A stretch of 64,000 nucleotides of DNA from contig JAVDOI010000140.1 in NCBI GenBank assembly GCA_032191485.1, positions 20,001 through 84,000 of the forward strand, given 5' to 3'. This DNA comes from Leptoclinus maculatus (taxonomy: Eukaryota; Chordata; Actinopteri; Perciformes; Stichaeidae). Both the position numbers and the translations under genes were made by a program. Shown here one piece after another: positions 43,701 through 53,884 of the stretch. A model generated the notes under the pieces. The model had not been told where the DNA came from, did not search any database, and saw nothing but the letters and a program-made list of their open reading frames with translations. Position 1 is the first letter of the stretch. Each line of letters opens with the position of its first letter.

Positions 43701-46700
43701 GATGAATTATTAGTTGTATACTATCTAAAAATCTAATTGTTTTGAGAGGTTTACCATCCAATCTGTTAGCACACAAGCTAATAGCTTATTAGCTTATCTG
43801 CTAACCTTTTTTAACATTTAACTTGATGAAGATGTAATTTGGATCGATCGCTGCCGTCTATTTAATACGCTGTGTGGTTTGGAGTCAGTGTGAAGTCACA
43901 TTTCATGGAGGCGTTTGACACATTTGGGTGTGAACAGATGCGAGCGTGTCCCTTACGTTCATGCTCCTCCTGCACGGTCTGGTTGACTTGGTCGATAGAG
44001 GCTTGAATGTCGTTCCAGGTGAGAAAGTCGCAGCCCTCCTCTCTGGCTGCCGCCTTGAGACGCATCAGTTCGTCCATGTACCTGAGGAGCACACAGGTAC
44101 GATAACACGGCAATATGTCACTGACTCCTGGTGTGTGTGTGTGTGTGTGTGCATGCTCACCTCTGTGCATATTCATCCTCCACATTACTGAGTCCGGTGA
44201 CGTTGCTGGACAGCTGCTTCCAGAGCGCGGCTCGGTCTCCGACGTCCATCGCCTGGTTCATCAGCACCACCGACGACAGCATCTCCACAGCTACGAGCAG
44301 CTCGGGGTGGGACAGCGAGCCCTGCGGGGACAACGGGGAACAAAGTCATGTTGATGGCGTCTTGAATCGTTGCTGCACAGTTATGAGAGATGAGGGCTGT
44401 TTGGTTATGTACCGGGTTCATGGTCATTTTTACCAATACATTTCCACAATACATTTTCATGAGCATAAATTCTCTGAAACATCTGTGTATACATGAAAAA
44501 TAAGAATAAAAGGTCGGAGTTTGAACTATAAATCGTTTCTACATCTTTGAATTGAAGGCAGACGTCAGCCAATAACAGTCTAGACTGATGAATAGCACTC
44601 GAGCGAGACTAAAGGAAAGATATGCATTTTTAATTACAACTGGTCAACCGTCCCTTTTCACAGGCGTTATTAACTGAACCACATATGCTCCATTATACAT
44701 GTGTTTGAGAAGCAAAGATCCCTGACTTTTCCCAAACTTCCTGGGTTGATCTATTTTTTCCCCAAACGTCTCCAGGCATGGAAATGACTATTTTCAAATT
44801 CCATTTTCAGCTTTTTAAAGGCGTACGTTCCATCTATTATAATGTTCAGCCTTCTGAGAAGTAAAGGCCAAAAGGCCCATCGAGAGTTCCCAGAGCCGGG
44901 ATGATGTCTTCAAATTGCTTGTTTTATTCAAACAATCCAAATACCAATTAGATTTAATTTGTAAGCAGAAAAATCTGCTTACGAATCTGCTTACAAAGTT
45001 TCCTTTGTGTAAAGAAAGATGCGGTTGTGTGTTTCTTGTGCGTTTCTTGTGTGTTTCTGGGTGTCTGGGTACCTCTGGGCTCTGCTGCTGCAGGCTGAGC
45101 AGCTCTCTCTGGTACAGGTCTGCAGCACTCGGGTAGACTTCCGGCAGCTGAGCGTCGGGGTTCATCAGCTCCTCCACCGTCTTCTCCGGCACGCCCGACC
45201 TGACGGCGCCGTTGATGCGCTCCACTGCCTTCAACACTACAGACACACACACACAGACAGACAGACGCCGGGTTAACTATAAGAGCAGACACAGACGTAG
45301 AAATGGGGAAGAAGACATGAATATGTTTGCGTACTCTTTAGGTAGCCTTCTGCATTCTCATTGGCCACGTCCACGCCGCTCTGCAACTCGTCCTTAGTCA
45401 GCGCTTCTCCCGGAGACGCCTAACGAGGAAGAAGTGAAGATGAAATGACACCGAGGAGACGGGAAGGAAGACTTTTCTTTGTTTGCACACTGATCCCCCC
45501 ACCTGGTCTTTATTCTCCCGGTCGGCCTGCAGCTGCTTGAGGTACCAGCCTTTGTTCTGGACCTGCAGGTTCTGAACCCCCATGGCTTTAAGGGCCTCGT
45601 ATAACTTGTCCTCATCGCCACTCAGCAACGCCTGTTCGGCCGCACTCAAGGCGTTGCTCACTGCAGGAGAAAGAGTTGACGTTTTCACTACTGCCCCATG
45701 GAAACCGAGACGGTACCAAACACGCATGTGTGGTGTGACTTCTTACCGTTGACCTTTTTGACGTTGCCCTGGATTTCAGCCTGGGTGAGAAGCTCATCGT
45801 AGATATCTCTCTCTGCCTCGGCGTTCTCCATTTGCTGTTGGAGCGGAGCAACAACAAAATGTGGCTAAAATATAACAGCGTTGCACGTTAGGACTGTTTA
45901 TTATCACATTTCCGGCTGCAGGACAACAGAGTAACACATATCTCTTTCCAGACTCGTCCCCCTGCTCTGATTTTCTGCTGTAGTTTTGGTCATTTATTTG
46001 CTCTGCCTGTTGGCGAAACAAATCATAAATCCTACATTTATATTTCACTGCAAGAAGTGCTGGCAACTCTGTGAAGAGAAGGAGTTCATTCCCCTCTCAG
46101 TCCGTCTTGGAGCCACCGTTCTTTGCTGTAGTGGCTGATTTATTATTTGTTGCCCGAGTGGTTTGTGTCGACCTCAGCATTTTATTCTGTCCCATGCCAA
46201 ATTGTTCTTCCGCTTCAGGCTGTGTGTTCGATTATTTTCTCATCAAAAATGTGGACAATTGCTTGCCCCGTTTTTTAAATTATTTTGTATTTATGGTCTC
46301 TCAAAGGAGATGTTGCCCCAGGGCCACCATCCGTCGTCTCTGGACATCTGAAAGCTGTGCACAGCATCTTTTGATCGCTGAAAAAAAAAAGCTTCTTACC
46401 CGTTTGCGTGAGTTGGCCACCTTCATTCCCTTGGCCTGGTACAGCGTGTCGTGGTACTGGCGAGCAGCGCTGGGGTCTAGCTGGACCAGCATGGCGTTGG
46501 GGTTCTGCATAGCGGCCACAGTGCCCTCCGGTACGTCCTGGTCGATGGCCTCGTTGATGGCGATCACAGCGGCGTGCACTGAGGGGGGGGGGAATAGGAG
46601 GTGGTGAGGAGACATACAGATTTTGGGGACTTTAATCTGCATTTTTATACTATTGATAGAGGATGTTAAGTATCAATCAATAAACGGTGAATTTAAGGAA

Positions 46701-49700
46701 TTACGTGCCGCCACCGCCAAACTAGCCTGCTAATTCCACCACGATTTCATGCTACAGGTTACAGAACATTAAAAGCACCACATGAACCATTAGGCTTGGT
46801 CTACGATACTTTAAACATTTCGATAGTCGTTACCCTTTCAATTAGCTTATGCTAATCACTGTGCTATGTGAATGCTAGCTATCTATGTGGATACTAGCAG
46901 TTAGCATATGTGATTCGTAGGCTAATTCAACGGCCACTCTTCACTAATGGAGTGCTGCAGGACCGACACTAAACACAGAAAAGAAGTGTGTATTGTTTGA
47001 ATGTATACATTGAATGTAGTTTAACGAATAAAAACTGAGTGGAGAAAAAAGTGAATTCTAAATGCCAAAATCAATTCAACTTTAAAGTCTATAGAAGGAG
47101 TAGAAGTGGAGCCATTATATCGGGAATTTGTGGAAATGTAGCATTATGTTGCACAAAGACAAAAACAACTGGAGCTGTAATTATGTCTTGTTTCTTAGGT
47201 AAACAATAGATAGATCCCCAAAAATATGGCTGAATTACCTCCAGAAGTTGAATTATGAATGAATGAATGAACTAAACTACATAATCTGCAGCTATCAGAC
47301 CCCGCCCCTCTCCCCCACGACACCCGAGCCCTCTCTCACATGCAGCTTCATCCACCGAGAGCTCGTTGGCCAGGATCCCGCCGATCTTGCTGAAGGCGGG
47401 CATCTGGATCCCATACTTCTCCAGCTCACTCTTCATGTTGTTGATCTCCTCCTCTGTGAGAGAAGACAGAGCAGAAGGAAAACATCAATGCACGGAGCAG
47501 ATTTGGGGGGGGGGGGGGGGGGGGGGGGGGGGAGAATGTGGAGACAAACCATTCCTGGCTCATGTGTGATAATCAGCTTTCTAACTCAACTGACAGGAAA
47601 AGCTCCCACAATTATTAATGACTTTCACGTTGCCAGCAGTTTCTCCACACTGTGGGCTGCTGGGGGAAAAAAACACTCCTCCTCCTCCTCCTCTCGGTGC
47701 TGATTTCAGGGTCCAGACACATTTTAAACTTCATGTTAACTTTGGCAACATGGTGACATTCGTAGGTCTAAGATGACATAATTGGATTAACAGGGGACAG
47801 AATGAGGAAAACAGATGCACGGACTCGTGTGCAAGCTTACCGGTGAAATCTACTTTTCCATACAGATCCTGGATCTGAGGGGCCAGGCCGAGCTTGAACA
47901 GGTACAAGCTGTAAAAAAGAGGACGGAGAGACGATAAATAAAGGAACATGGCAGCGTAGGCAGTAGCAGAACAGGAAGAGAACAGAAACAAATACACACA
48001 AAACAAATCCATGCAGGGTTTGTGTTTGCACAGGGACGGACATATTGATGTCATGAATATTACAACTTCAGCACAACCTAAATACTGCAATAAAGAGAGG
48101 GGAGTACGAGGGGTTCAAAGACCGACAGGTCAGAGCGAGCAGGTATCAGAAAGCAGCCCTGTCATTTAAGGGCCAGGAAACAGATGCTTCAACACTCGAC
48201 CGTGTCGTCACTTTGTGAAGCTGCAGATTCAAACAATTCAAACACATGCGTTGGAATTCTTTGTTGTAATTCGTTTCTTCAACTTCTGTGACAAAGTGAA
48301 GTAAACCCATAGAGCGCATATAAGAAGTGGACTTAGTCATCGTGACCTCACCCATATGGTTTGTGGACTCCCCGCTTTGAAGCCTCGAAATTGTACAAGT
48401 TGCACAACTCCCAGACCGACAACGCCGTGGTAGAGACCTGTCAATCACTGTAAGCCCCGCCCTAAAGCATCCCCTGCTTTATGGTCTGTTTGACTCTAAA
48501 TGGACCATAATCTACTAAATGAACATCATGCTGTATTGAAGAAGACTTGAAACTAGAGATTGAGACCATAAACTCATGTTTACAATGTTTACTGAGGTAA
48601 TAAATCAAGAGAGAAGTAGAGTCATTTTCTCATAGACTTCTATAGAACCAGAGGAGTCACCCCCTGGTGGTCAGTAGAGAGAATGCAGCTTTAACACATG
48701 AAGCTTTGACTTCACTTTTCCAAACCGGAGGTTGCCGCCTGGGCAAACCAATGAAACTGTCTTGCTTTTCAGGGAGTAAAAATACTGTCAGATTCAAAAG
48801 TAACAGACAACTGGAGACCATCTTGTGATGGGATCACACCAGCCGCCCTTGCTCGGATCTCAACTATCTTCGAGCTTTGCCTTCATTTTGATCTCAACTA
48901 CACTCCTCTAGAAGTTTCTTGACTGCGTCTTGCACGGTTGTGACGCTATCACGATCACAAACCTGTCCACAGACGCATATATATATATATATATACATAT
49001 ACATACATACATACACACACACAGTATATACACAGTATATATATTCAAGCACACAAACACCAACACCAGGCCAAACGCCCCTGCATTTATTTGACCTGAC
49101 TTGCAACGCTCTATTAAAACAAACCTTTCTCCTGAAAAACTGTTCACTGTTCACCTCATAAAAAAACCTTCACAGGCTTGAAACACTCAGACCTTTGTGC
49201 ACTCGCCATCCATTGACATTTAAAACACAACATCTGTAAACTCTATAACTGAAAACACCCCGCTGCATAGCCACACAGACAAAGACAGAGCGACACAGAC
49301 AGAGAGGGTACCTGAGTGCATGTATACAGTAGATGCAGCGTGGCATGTTCTTTCTGTCATATATGTCTGTGGTTTCTGGGTAGAAGATCTGAAACACAAA
49401 CGGGGACATTGAGTCGATCAGAGCGGGACGGCTTTCAGCAGGTTTCATGGTAGCAGCACACTGGCGTGTCGCAGCATGTGTGCTGCAGTGATTCAGGGTT
49501 AGTAGCTCTGATTACACAATGGCGTGTGAAATGAAGAGGACTTATATTTTCTGTTGAAGCTGCCAGTTTTTAATGCCAACATAATGACAAGTATTCAGAG
49601 TTTCCACAGAGTTAACAGGGGGGGATAACACTTTTACTGTGATAATGGGCAACTGTTAACTTCTTTTATTCTGAAAAGTCATTTAAAAAAGGACCATTTC

Positions 49701-50870
49701 TACATAATAACTACCAAACAAAGTTAACAAATAATTTCCCAAACAATCACCAACCCCTGACTTATGCCTGATATTTAATGAAATAAAGTTCATCACTATA
49801 CTCTCTATCATTTTAATTGTAGGTACATGTTCATGCTCACCTTTGGCAGTCCCTTCTCTGCCATGGCGTTGAGCCACTGGATGACGTTGTCTGTGTGTCT
49901 GAAATGGAGACCGGTCGCCTGGAAGAGAGAAACCAAACGTCAACAAACTCAGATCCAGACTCATTCACACCGACAACAAGAGCTATGAGCTCAGGTCGCA
50001 TTCATCCAACAGCTCCAACCAGGTCACAAAGTCAAACACTGGACTGAGAAGATGTCAGTGAGGATCCACGGAGGTTTGTAGAACCACAACTGTCTCACAG
50101 TTCCACCTGAGACCAAAATAGTGGAGATTAACATGTTGTTTACAGCACCATAAAAGGCAGAAAAGTGTTTTGTGGCCAAACGACAGCACTCTGTTTCCAA
50201 AGCTAAGTCACAATTTGGCTTCAAAACACTGGCTAGTTAGCTAGTTAGCTTGTTAGCTTGTCCTTCTCCATCGCGGCGGGGAATGACACAGAGGGACCAT
50301 TAGACCCAGCTCTGCTGCTGACCACCAGCCCGCTTCTCGGCTAATTTTTCCGTAACCAGTGTAGCATTGAAGCATGGTGAATAGCTAGCCAGCTAAATAG
50401 CTAGCTAGCTAGCTTGTTAATTCCACAATGCTCTAATGCTACACTGGTTACAGAAAATAAGCTGAACAAAGTTGTCACTCATCTGTTGGTAGAAATGTGC
50501 TTTCCTACGTCGTGTCAAGAGTGTCTGGATGAAGCATTAAGTCGTTACATTTTTTCAACTGTACACATAAAAATGGCCGCCGCTCTGACCATCCTGCTCA
50601 TAACTTGGACGTGGAAATGCATGCAACCATACATTTCACCCCTCTGACTGACAATCAGATTACAGGGATTTTATCTTCCTCCGATTGTATGAATACACAA
50701 TGCATGTTTTCACCTTGTAGCGCGTCTGTTCGCGGTCGTAGATCTTCTTGAGGGAGACGGTTTTCGGGGCGAAGAAGTTGCCCAGTTTGGCCAGATAGAC
50801 GCCGTTCCTCAGCCCCTCCTCCAGCTCCGTGGTGGGAGGCAGCTCCTCGTCCAGACAGGCCTCCATCCAT
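30646..50870 (-). CDS. iqgap1: IQGAP1, Ras GTPase-activating-like scaffold (5' partial)
   Basis: Thirty-five exons on the minus strand join without a phase error into 1603 codons ending in TAG at 30648-30646. Exons in order: 50870-50714, 49918-49841, 49388-49312, 47908-47841, 47453-47340, 46578-46400, 45834-45747, 45660-45503, 45419-45335, 45236-45073, 44321-44161, 44081-43957, 43103-42940, 40176-40086, 39952-39785, 39155-39013, 38926-38756, 38663-38580, 38256-38185, 37847-37778, 37607-37243, 37157-36994, 35887-35663, 35437-35297, 35194-35110, 34975-34743, 34650-34518, 34371-34269, 34096-33961, 33866-33779, 33501-33292, 33204-33038, 32261-32139, 31938-31830, 30759-30646. All introns are GT-AG. 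Human IQGAP1 has 1657 residues; adding the roughly 52 missing N-terminal residues gives about 1655 here. Domain order is CH, IQGAP repeats, WW, four IQ motifs, GAP-related domain, RasGAP C-terminus. The protein is a cytoplasmic and cortical scaffold linking calmodulin, Cdc42/Rac1, actin and cadherin/MAPK partners. IQGAP1 rather than IQGAP2/3 follows from residue similarity, the WW domain and the CRTC3 neighbour. Confidence 0.97.
30970..31365 (+). repeat. Dispersed repeat family A, copy 4
   Basis: This copy begins with CAACCTCCGGTTCTGAAGAG, also visible upstream of copies 3 and 5, so the true 5' end of the family lies about 50 bases before the AAAGCTGCATTC head. CCACCAGGGGGCG is at 31037-31049. 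The tail stops near 31345 and is followed at once by a TAGC-rich fold-back repeat. It lies in the last intron of IQGAP1. Confidence 0.87.
31372..31520 (+). repeat. TAGC-rich fold-back repeat, left half-copy
   Basis: It begins TAACCAGGGTAGCATTAAAG, like the left arm at 50352. It runs into two imperfect TAGC/TAAC blocks separated by GCTGCCTGATAGC. It lies next to the end of a family-A repeat in an IQGAP1 intron. Confidence 0.6.
34518..37607 (-). CDS. iqgap1: IQGAP1 exons for the GAP-related domain (GRD)
   Basis: Exons 37607-37243, 37157-36994, 35887-35663, 35437-35297, 35194-35110, 34975-34743 and 34650-34518 encode residues about 858-1306. The 365-nt first exon carries the linker (RKFVHLLDHSDQDFQEEL, NLMDIKIGLLVKNKITLQE). 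The GRD follows with FMDSVIFTLYNYASNQREEY, VVSFHRGARGQNALRQILAP, KFPDATEDELLK, NLLYYRYMNPAIVAPDAF and SNKMFLGDNAHL. From family knowledge, this fold resembles RasGAP but lacks the catalytic arginine finger, so it binds and stabilises GTP-Cdc42/Rac1 rather than hydrolysing GTP. The donor of the 34975-34743 exon is an unusual GTCCGG. Confidence 0.95.
35925..35980 (+). repeat. 21-bp repeat, three copies, in an IQGAP1 intron
   Basis: Three units of CATCAACCGGGCCTCATCAAC lie about 40 nt upstream of the acceptor of exon 35887-35663. Confidence 0.9.
37661..37735 (+). repeat. AT/GT microsatellite in an IQGAP1 intron
   Basis: TA-rich run with CACATACGTGTATATG in the middle. It occupies most of the 170-nt intron between exons 37847-37778 and 37607-37243. 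Confidence 0.85.
37778..38926 (-). CDS. iqgap1: IQGAP1 exons for four calmodulin-binding IQ motifs
   Basis: Exons 38926-38756, 38663-38580, 38256-38185 and 37847-37778 encode residues about 726-857. The four IQ-type segments are LQARCRGYLVR, TCIQAHWKGHKQRKKF, IQSMVRMHQARKKYRDRL and VVKIQAFIRANKARDDY. The first lacks the literal IQ pair (LQ), as in human IQGAP1. The motifs bind calmodulin and myosin light chains, coupling calcium to release of Cdc42 and actin. Three of the four exons end in phase 0. Confidence 0.95.
39013..39155 (-). CDS. iqgap1: IQGAP1 WW-domain exon
   Basis: One 143-nt exon encodes residues about 678-725, with DNGSEWVKHWVKGG, the aromatic cluster HNYYYNLQT and KEGTWVEPEGF. 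This is the WW domain with its paired tryptophans and Pro. In mammals it binds proline-rich partners and was first described as an ERK2 site. The phase is 1 in and 0 out. The acceptor follows a pyrimidine-rich run at 39156-39175 and the donor is GTAGGT. Confidence 0.95.
39785..46578 (-). CDS. iqgap1: IQGAP1 exons for the IQGAP-repeat coiled-coil region
   Basis: Ten exons (46578-46400, 45834-45747, 45660-45503, 45419-45335, 45236-45073, 44321-44161, 44081-43957, 43103-42940, 40176-40086, 39952-39785) encode residues about 217-678. The repeated IR pattern shows as recurring phrases: AVIAINEAIDQ, ALSAAEQALLSGDE, AVERINGAVRSGV, MNQAMDVGDRAALW, IGLINEALDEGD and AVNEAVDSGE. Each is followed by a stretch ending near YxxxL (for example ARQYHDTLYQAK). 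In human IQGAP1 this region forms helices used for dimerisation and partner binding. The exon at 40176-40086 ends in CAG T before a GTAACT donor. That choice, not the GTGTAA two bases earlier in transcript order, keeps the frame and restores FSQSIQAVNEAV. Confidence 0.94.
40210..40268 (+). repeat. AC microsatellite
   Basis: About 58 bases of pure AC, some 35 nt upstream (transcript sense) of the IQGAP1 exon 40176-40086 acceptor. There it reads as GU repeats. Confidence 0.95.
40676..40730 (+). repeat. GT microsatellite
   Basis: Pure GT for about 55 bases, in the 2.8-kb IQGAP1 intron between exons 43103-42940 and 40176-40086. Shorter GT runs follow at 40883-40908 and 41700-41722. Confidence 0.95.
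43537..43590 (+). repeat. Family B repeat, 3' fragment
   Basis: AACACTACCACGTCTGTCCA followed by CAGGGGGTGCC and AAAATCAACACAAAATG matches the 3' end of the copy at 56000-56260. It lies in an IQGAP1 intron. Confidence 0.6.
44131..44152 (+). repeat. TG microsatellite beside an IQGAP1 donor
   Basis: On the transcript strand a CA run begins about 8 nt after the donor of exon 44321-44161 (GTGAGCATG). Confidence 0.93.
47340..50870 (-). CDS. iqgap1: IQGAP1 exons for the calponin-homology domain
   Basis: Five exons (50870-50714, 49918-49841, 49388-49312, 47908-47841, 47453-47340) encode residues about 53-217 in human-like numbering. The frame opens with WMEACLDEELPPTTELEEG and continues through NGVYLAKLGNFFAPK, ATGLHFRHTDNVIQWLNAM, IFYPETTDIYDRKNMPRC and LFKLGLAPQIQDLYGKVDF. 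This is the actin-binding CH domain followed by the start of the spacer before the IQGAP repeats. The first exon begins with the third base of an Arg codon, so the upstream exon must end in phase 2. The exons encoding the initiator Met and about 52 residues were not found between 50871 and 64000. The GT donors and AG acceptors are clean. Confidence 0.96.
47505..47532 (+). repeat. 28-base G homopolymer
   Basis: On the transcript strand it is a C28 tract ending about 51 nt upstream of the IQGAP1 exon 47453-47340 acceptor. Assembly length of such runs is often uncertain. Confidence 0.9.
48193..48750 (-). repeat. Dispersed repeat family A, copy 5 (inverted)
   Basis: The reverse complement matches copy 3, including its longer tail and the same short open frame. 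The CTCF-like core reads CCACCAGGGGGTG (48670-48658), one CpG change from the others. It lies in an IQGAP1 intron between the CH-domain exons at 49312 and 47908. Confidence 0.87.
48976..49045 (+). repeat. AT/AC microsatellite
   Basis: AT, ACAT and AC units followed by two copies of CACAGTATATA, in the IQGAP1 intron between exons 49388-49312 and 47908-47841. Confidence 0.85.
50352..50451 (+). repeat. TAGC-rich fold-back repeat
   Basis: Arms of 28 bases (50352-50379 and 50424-50451, three mismatches) begin GTAACCAGTGTAGCATT and enclose a run of TAGC units. Similar half-copies lie at 31372-31520 (left arm plus TAGC/AACT runs) and about 46715-46765 (right arm). This suggests a small dispersed hairpin element. 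Confidence 0.65.
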
Positions 50871-51468
50871 CTGCAAAAGAGAGCACAAACACAGAACAAC
50901 ATTTATATCACAGTGAACACAAAGAGGAAACATACAGTACGTGCATACTCAAATATACAGCTTCGCTTCTCTACAGGGGATAATTACTGCTGATGGAACT
51001 CAATGACTTCAAAAGGGGTTTTATTTCAACGAGGGTGTCCTGGCCCTTGGAAATAGAAAGCAGTGTTAAATACAATGATTGCTTTATATACATTTAAAAT
51101 GGACTGTGCTCAGATTTACAGCATCCTATTTAAGAAGCTCTTGATCAAGTCGACCCATTAATTGGTGGATGCAGTCGTTACCGTCACTGGAATCCTAATT
51201 ACTTGATGACTTCTCATCCAGCTTCACCTACATTTCAGCGAGGCTCAACTTCCTGTTGATTCGTCAGCAATTATAGAAAATAAGGAGCCCTGAGGGAGGA
51301 TCATCCCTCACTGTGTTTTAGATGAAAATGAACCCACAGTAAAAGAAAGTACAGCTAGTATACAGTCCGTATTGCACACATTATAGCTCCTTCACATTCC
51401 CTAATAAGCATTTCATGAATTATTCTGCACCAATAAAACTAGCCTGGCTGACGGCTCTGCAGCTCCAG

Positions 51469-51471
<3 letters not shown>

Positions 51472-51538
<67 letters not shown>
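51472..51538 (+). repeat. AC microsatellite
   Basis: About 66 bases of pure AC, roughly 600 bases upstream of the first recognised IQGAP1 exon. Confidence 0.96.
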
Positions 51539-51540
<2 letters not shown>

Positions 51541-53330
51541 ACCTGGCCTGTGGTAACCTCTCCTCCTGAACACCGAGTTCCCAGCATTCCTCATGTGTGA
51601 CATTTCATTTCTTTTAGGTCATATTGTGGAGTCACATTCCTGCTGCGTGCCCGTGTCCACTCTGGGCCACAGAGGAGACACGCTGAGCTCCCATACCGGG
51701 ACGGGCCTGGTGGACTGGATTCCACCATCTCCTGTCATCACCGCCCAGTAACGACGGAGGAAAAATAAAACTGGCATCTCCTTTCACTCTGTCGGATATC
51801 GATCTGTCTAAAGTTAATTTACGGGGAGAAGTTATATTTCAGTAAACCTTTAATTCAAGCTGCCTCACTTATGTTCATTTCCACTTCCGTACCCGACTGA
51901 TCAGGTGGTATACGAGTGTACAAACATACTGTAGCTACATTGTTAGTGAACATTTTGTGTCTAATAACAGTTGCATTCCTTACTCAAAGCCAATCCAGCT
52001 CCATTCTAGTTAATTTCTGCGCTACAGTGCAGAGATGTCATCCATACCAATGAACTACACTGTTCCTCTTTATTCATGCCTTCAGTAGCTAGCGTAGCAT
52101 AGACGTGCTAACGCTAGTCAATGATGTGTTAACGTACTCTGCTAACGTTAGCTCCACAGGTTTTTACATAGAAACGTAACGTTTTATAAACGTGTATCTC
52201 CTCCCAACCTCTCCGGGTAACAAGTATCACTATGACACAATGTTTAACTGTGACGAGCTCCAAATGCACTAAACCAGCCTGAACATGAAGAACATCTGAA
52301 ACCATCGATGAGAGTCTGTGGAGCAGAGACGGAGAGTTGCTGGACGCTGGTCAGAACTGGATGATTGGCCATTTTTATCTAATGTGGGTCTTTTGTTCTT
52401 TGCCTGAACCAACATGTGTAGTTTTAATGTAGTCGCCTACAAAGCAACATGTAATGGACGCTGGTGTCTTCCCTGCTTTATTAAGGCCTCCAAATATCAG
52501 CTCAGATTATTAAATAAAACCTTGAGTTTATCATCTGGAATTTCACAGCGTGACGTCAAACATGGCCTCTCTCTTTTCATCTGCTAAGAAAACACTCCCA
52601 CTCTTCTGTAACTAAGGTCTTTGTCAAGCAACAACAAAGTTAACTATATCCTGAGTAAGATTAAAAGATCCCTTCCCTCCTACAGACAGCCCCCCCCCCC
52701 CCTCCTTACCCAAACACACACATTAGTATTGGAGCTTACAAACTTTTTCAATTCTTGTTGGGACATTTGGTCCTCGTACAGACACATGAAAACACACTCA
52801 CACCCACACGTTGCAGCGCGCAGGGCCAGCTAACACACCGCTAACACACAGCGAACACACAGCTGAAACAACTTCCCTGCCAGGAAGTCGTGACATGGGG
52901 TTTCCAGACAGGCCCGCTATTGAGGCGGAGGTGGCCGACCCCATGGCGCAGGGGCCTGGGCCTGCCAGCCGGGGAACAACCCCCTCCTTTCACTCCACGC
53001 TGGAGCAGTGAAAGGCTCCATAAAGACTTGCTCACTAATGGCTCTTTTATCAGGGCTACACACCCTTTTTCCAGGCTAGCACAAACACAGACACACCCTC
53101 CACTTCACCAGCAAGACACAGCAGCTATGAATGAGATATCTGAACGTCGACAACTGGATTCCAACGGCAGCACAGAGCGGCGCAAGATGTGTCACGTTGT
53201 AATTATTAGGACACAGACTGTCATGTATACAATCAACTAGCCATAAATATGAAACCGCTGTCTGGAACTACTCCAACCAAATAAGTAGCAGATGAGAGAT
53301 ATGAAGCTGCCAGAGCTTCACCTGGGACAA

Positions 53331-53884
53331 GCTACGTGAAGGCTAACGTCATACCATACAGAGCAACGAGCTACGTGAAGGCTAACGTCATACCATACAG
53401 AGCAACGAGCTACGTGAAGGCTAACGTCATACCACACAGAGCAACGAGCTACGTGAAGGCTAACGTCATACCACACAGAGCAACGAGCTACGTGAAGGCT
53501 AACGTCATACCACACAGAGCAACGAGCTACGTGAAGGCTAACGTCATACCACACAGAGCAACGAGCTACGTGAAGGCTAACGTCATACCATACAGAGCAA
53601 CGAGCTACGTGAAGGCTAACGTCATACCATACAGAGCAACGAGCTACGTGAAGGCTAACGTCATACCACACAAAGCAACGAGCTACGTGAAGGCTAACGT
53701 CATACCACACAGAGCAACGAGCTACGTGAAGGCTAACGTCATACCACACAGAGCAACGAGCTACGTGAAGGCTAACGTCATACCACACAGAGCAACGAGC
53801 TACGTGAAGGCTAACGTCATACCATACAGAGCAACGAGCTACTTGAAGGCTAACGTCATACCATACAGAGCAACGAGCTACACA
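53331..53884 (+). repeat. 39-bp minisatellite, 14 copies
   Basis: The unit contains GCTACGTGAAGGCTAACGTC and ATACCACACAGAGCAACGA. Variation is limited to CACAC/CATAC and a few single changes. Both strands remain open throughout (VKANVIPHRATSY on plus, WYDVSLHVARCSV on minus). No splice signals or conserved family point to a gene. Confidence 0.95.
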
